From Paenibacillus amylolyticus (GTDB lineage: Bacteria; Bacillota; Bacilli; Paenibacillales; Paenibacillaceae): a stretch of 64,000 bases of DNA. The stretch covers positions 232,432-296,431 of the forward strand of contig NZ_RIAS01000008.1 of the NCBI RefSeq assembly GCF_003719335.1, written 5' to 3'. Below, one piece after another: positions 62,414 through 64,000 of this stretch (its first letter is position 1; each line of letters begins with the position of its first letter). The notes beneath the pieces are model-generated. The model saw only the letters and a list, made by a program, of their open reading frames with translations. It had not been told where the DNA came from and did no database searches. The position numbers were made by a program, and so were the translations under genes.

Positions 62414-62776
62414 CTAAATACTGTAATTATAATAGCTAGAAGTTCCATAATCGTATACCGAAATTGATTTATTCTTTACTTCACCACTAAAATGACAAGA
62501 CTGTCCATAATCATAACCTTCGAATTGAATACCTTTAATTTTTAATTCTATATGATGACTGTCACCATAATGATACAAATCGTATTTTGAACTTCTATTA
62601 TTTCCTGAAATGTGACAACTGTTATCGTAATCGTATACGTCAACCTTGCTCTCATCAATCTTTCCGTCAATATTTATATATCTCGATTGTGAGTAATCAT
62701 ATACAGAACCTGCTTTAACATTTGAAATAATCCTACCCGCAATATAAGCTACTGCTACCCGTGTGTGATTCTTCAT
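62414..62776 (-). CDS. YDY-repeat protein (cassette 4)
   Basis: 120 residues. Five imperfect repeats of about 20 residues with a VYDYSQSRYI-like core (VYDYDNSCHISG, LYHYGDSHHIEL, GYDYGQSCHFSG, VYDYGTSSYYNY). The regular spacing suggests a small beta-solenoid. I recognise no family. Its stop lies 27 bases from repeat D. Confidence 0.65.
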   Translation of the reverse strand: MKNHTRVAVAYIAGRIISNVKAGSVYDYSQSRYINIDGKIDESKVDVYDYDNSCHISGNNRSSKYDLYHYGDSHHIELKIKGIQFEGYDYGQSCHFSGEVKNKSISVYDYGTSSYYNYSI

Positions 62777-62816
62777 TAAAGTTGCCCCTTTTCTATTTTA
62801 GTATTTAGCTGGTTTC

Positions 62817-62932
62817 ATATAACGTTTCGGTATTCATGAACCCCGAAGGGGTTGTCTGCTGAAATGCCTCTTCGAAATCCACCTCGCAGACCGAGGCTCC
62901 AACGGAGCCGCTGCTTGAATATGATGTTAGAT
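62817..62932 (+). repeat. attC-like structured repeat E (long type)
   Basis: 116 bases. ATATAAC, GTTTCGG, TATTCATG, AACCCC-GAA-GGGGTT, GTCTGC...GCAGAC, GGCTCC-AAC-GGAGCC, CTTGAATA, TGAT, GTTAGAT (exact GTTRRRY). Confidence 0.85.
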
Positions 62933-62962
62933 GATGCTCTCACTTCTTCGAAAAGCTAACAA

Positions 62963-63862
62963 TTATGATTCTATCTGTCTATTCTCGAACTCATCTAAGT
63001 TTAGTCCATTCTTCAATTTCCATTCTTTCCTTCCATTCATAGAACTGTTTCTGACTATAGCCGCTGCTGCAGAGGGAGATTTAAAATCAACATCCTTACA
63101 CAACTTAAAGTAGTTCCCACTCTCTGAGGATTCAAAAAAATTATCTTCTTCAAGTTGTTTTCTTAACTTTGCATAATTATGACTAGCAAAACTACTAACA
63201 TTATCTTTCCTAATGTAGGAACCTGCTAGTAGTCTATATGTTCCTTCTACGATCACAAGTTTCGCTTCCTTAGCACTCTCTCCTTTAGGGCCAGGAACAC
63301 TCATATAGAAATAGTCGCTTTCTCTTTTGGTATTCTCAATTTTTTGATGATTCACTTCAGTCTTCGTAAAGTCTATAATCCCCAAATTATTTAGCACAAA
63401 AATAATATTTTCATTAAAGTCACTCATATCATCGCACTCCGAAATAGGCAACTTTGAACCTGGTGGTGTGTTTCCGTTAGTTGTTTCAATAGTTGTTTTA
63501 TTCTTTAAAGCAATGTCATAAAGTTCTCTCTCAAGGTATCTAACATGTGACTTTGTTAAATTGGCATCTTTACTTATGAATACTACAAAATCGTTCCACC
63601 AATCTTTTTGTTTAAACTGGTCTGCCATTCGTTTATTTACTTCATCGGCTTCACCTATGTAAATCTTCTTTTGATAAGAATCTTCTATTTCAGAAATCAA
63701 TATGTAAATACCCGGCGAAGCCAGTTCTTCAATGTCTTGGAGCATTTGCACGTGTTTTCTTTGACCAATGTATGCTTTGCCTGTCCAGTTACTAAGCTCG
63801 GCCGTTTTTAAGCTCTTGTATTTCTCTCCCATAATATAAAGTTTGATCGACTTCCCTCTCAT
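62963..63862 (-). CDS. GIY-YIG nuclease-like protein with DUF4357 (cassette 5)
   Basis: 299 residues from the ATG after AAGGAGACTGTAATA; an upstream ATG at 63922 overlaps the GTTAGATG box of repeat F. GIYILISEIED ... KKIYIGEADEVNKRM is the GIY-YIG core, WWNDFVVFI follows, and the C-terminal SPSAAAAIVRNSSMNG with EWKLKNG is DUF4357. Such proteins are found in defence-rich islands. Activity unproven. Confidence 0.82.
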   Translation of the reverse strand: MRGKSIKLYIMGEKYKSLKTAELSNWTGKAYIGQRKHVQMLQDIEELASPGIYILISEIEDSYQKKIYIGEADEVNKRMADQFKQKDWWNDFVVFISKDANLTKSHVRYLERELYDIALKNKTTIETTNGNTPPGSKLPISECDDMSDFNENIIFVLNNLGIIDFTKTEVNHQKIENTKRESDYFYMSVPGPKGESAKEAKLVIVEGTYRLLAGSYIRKDNVSSFASHNYAKLRKQLEEDNFFESSESGNYFKLCKDVDFKSPSAAAAIVRNSSMNGRKEWKLKNGLNLDEFENRQIES

Positions 63863-63920
63863 TATTACAGTCTCCTTATCAGCTAAATGGTATTTGCACT
63901 TTTCAACTCTTGAGAGTTTC

Positions 63921-64000
63921 ATCTAACGTTCCCGTATTCACGACCCGACGCATGTCGGGTGGCCGGCGAATGCCGGGCCAAGGGCGTATGCCCGCAGCGT
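63921..64000 (+). repeat. attC-like structured repeat F (short type, cut by window end)
   Basis: ATCTAAC (exact RYYYAAC), GTTCCCG, TATTCACG, ACCCGAC-GCAT-GTCGGGT, GGCCGGC-GAAT-GCCGGGC, GGGC-GTAT-GCCC, CGT. About 16 more bases are expected outside the window. Confidence 0.82.

Noticed and set aside
63862..63922. Longer start of the GIY-YIG gene at 63922
   Set aside because: This ATG lies within the GTTAGATG box of repeat F and has no ribosome site; the ATG at 63862 has AAGGAG at proper distance.
59900..64000. CRISPR array as explanation of the repeats
   Set aside because: Repeats are 96-116 bases, internally palindromic and separated by whole genes, not by uniform short spacers; no cas genes.

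Overview
The window looks like chromosomal DNA of a Paenibacillus-type Gram-positive (Bacillota). The evidence is strong AGGAGG-type ribosome sites, lipobox lipoproteins, a YesM/YesN-type two-component pair beside an LplA/LplB/LplC-like sugar importer, a Spo0E-like fragment, and many Bacillus/Paenibacillus small families (DUF2785, DUF4085, DUF4304, DUF2569). I saw no rRNA, tRNA, replication origin or CRISPR array.

Region 1 (1-43.7 kb) is mostly one long minus-strand run of small, unrelated accessory genes. It holds a YdbS/YdbT-like PH-domain pair (YdbT cut by the window edge), several GNAT acetyltransferases, four NUDIX hydrolases, two paralogous zinc-phospholipase-like proteins, PhzF, peptidase E, an isochorismatase-like hydrolase, an aminoglycoside-phosphotransferase-like protein, a truncated nucleotidyltransferase, an Imm33/DUF2185-like protein, a glycosyltransferase/phosphodiester glycosidase pair, a radical SAM protein, an ABC exporter with its own two-component system (25.5-29.4 kb), a CDF metal exporter under a consensus promoter and an ArsR-type dyad (29.5-30.7 kb), an HxlR regulator divergent from a flavodoxin-fold oxidoreductase, a FusB-type EF-G-binding protein with a long structured leader, and RmuC. 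Several broken genes lie among them: GNAT fragments at 5.6, 9.6 and 42 kb, a frameshifted small membrane protein at 31.5 kb, and remnants at 12.6 and 33.0 kb.

Region 2 (44.4-53.6 kb) is a carbohydrate uptake locus. Two permeases face left; a sensor kinase, a response regulator and a lipoprotein solute-binding protein (SBP) face right. A monoacylglycerol-lipase-like gene sits on the opposite strand between kinase and regulator, and a MITE-like 170-bp element lies upstream of the SBP.

Region 3 (53.2-58.4 kb) is an insertion hotspot. The 3' end of the SBP gene with its terminator occurs three times: in the intact gene, in a short degraded copy near 55.3 kb, and in a 330-bp copy near 58.0 kb that differs only at synonymous third positions. 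Between the copies lie a metzincin protease pair and a module resembling the Staphylococcus TslA system: a lipase with a C-terminal type VII secretion-like helical domain, a WXG100-like partner, and a divergent small lipoprotein that may be the immunity protein.

Region 4 (59.2-64.0 kb) is the most unusual part. Single AT-rich genes (membrane protein, SIR2-like DUF4917, Vsr endonuclease, a YDY-repeat protein, a GIY-YIG/DUF4357 protein) and one non-coding segment are separated by six same-oriented structured repeats. Each repeat has outer TAAC/GTTA boxes, inner TATTCACG/CGTGAATA boxes, and short hairpins between whose stems co-vary. The layout matches an integron gene-cassette array with attC-like sites. 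No integrase is in the window, and the array runs off the right edge.
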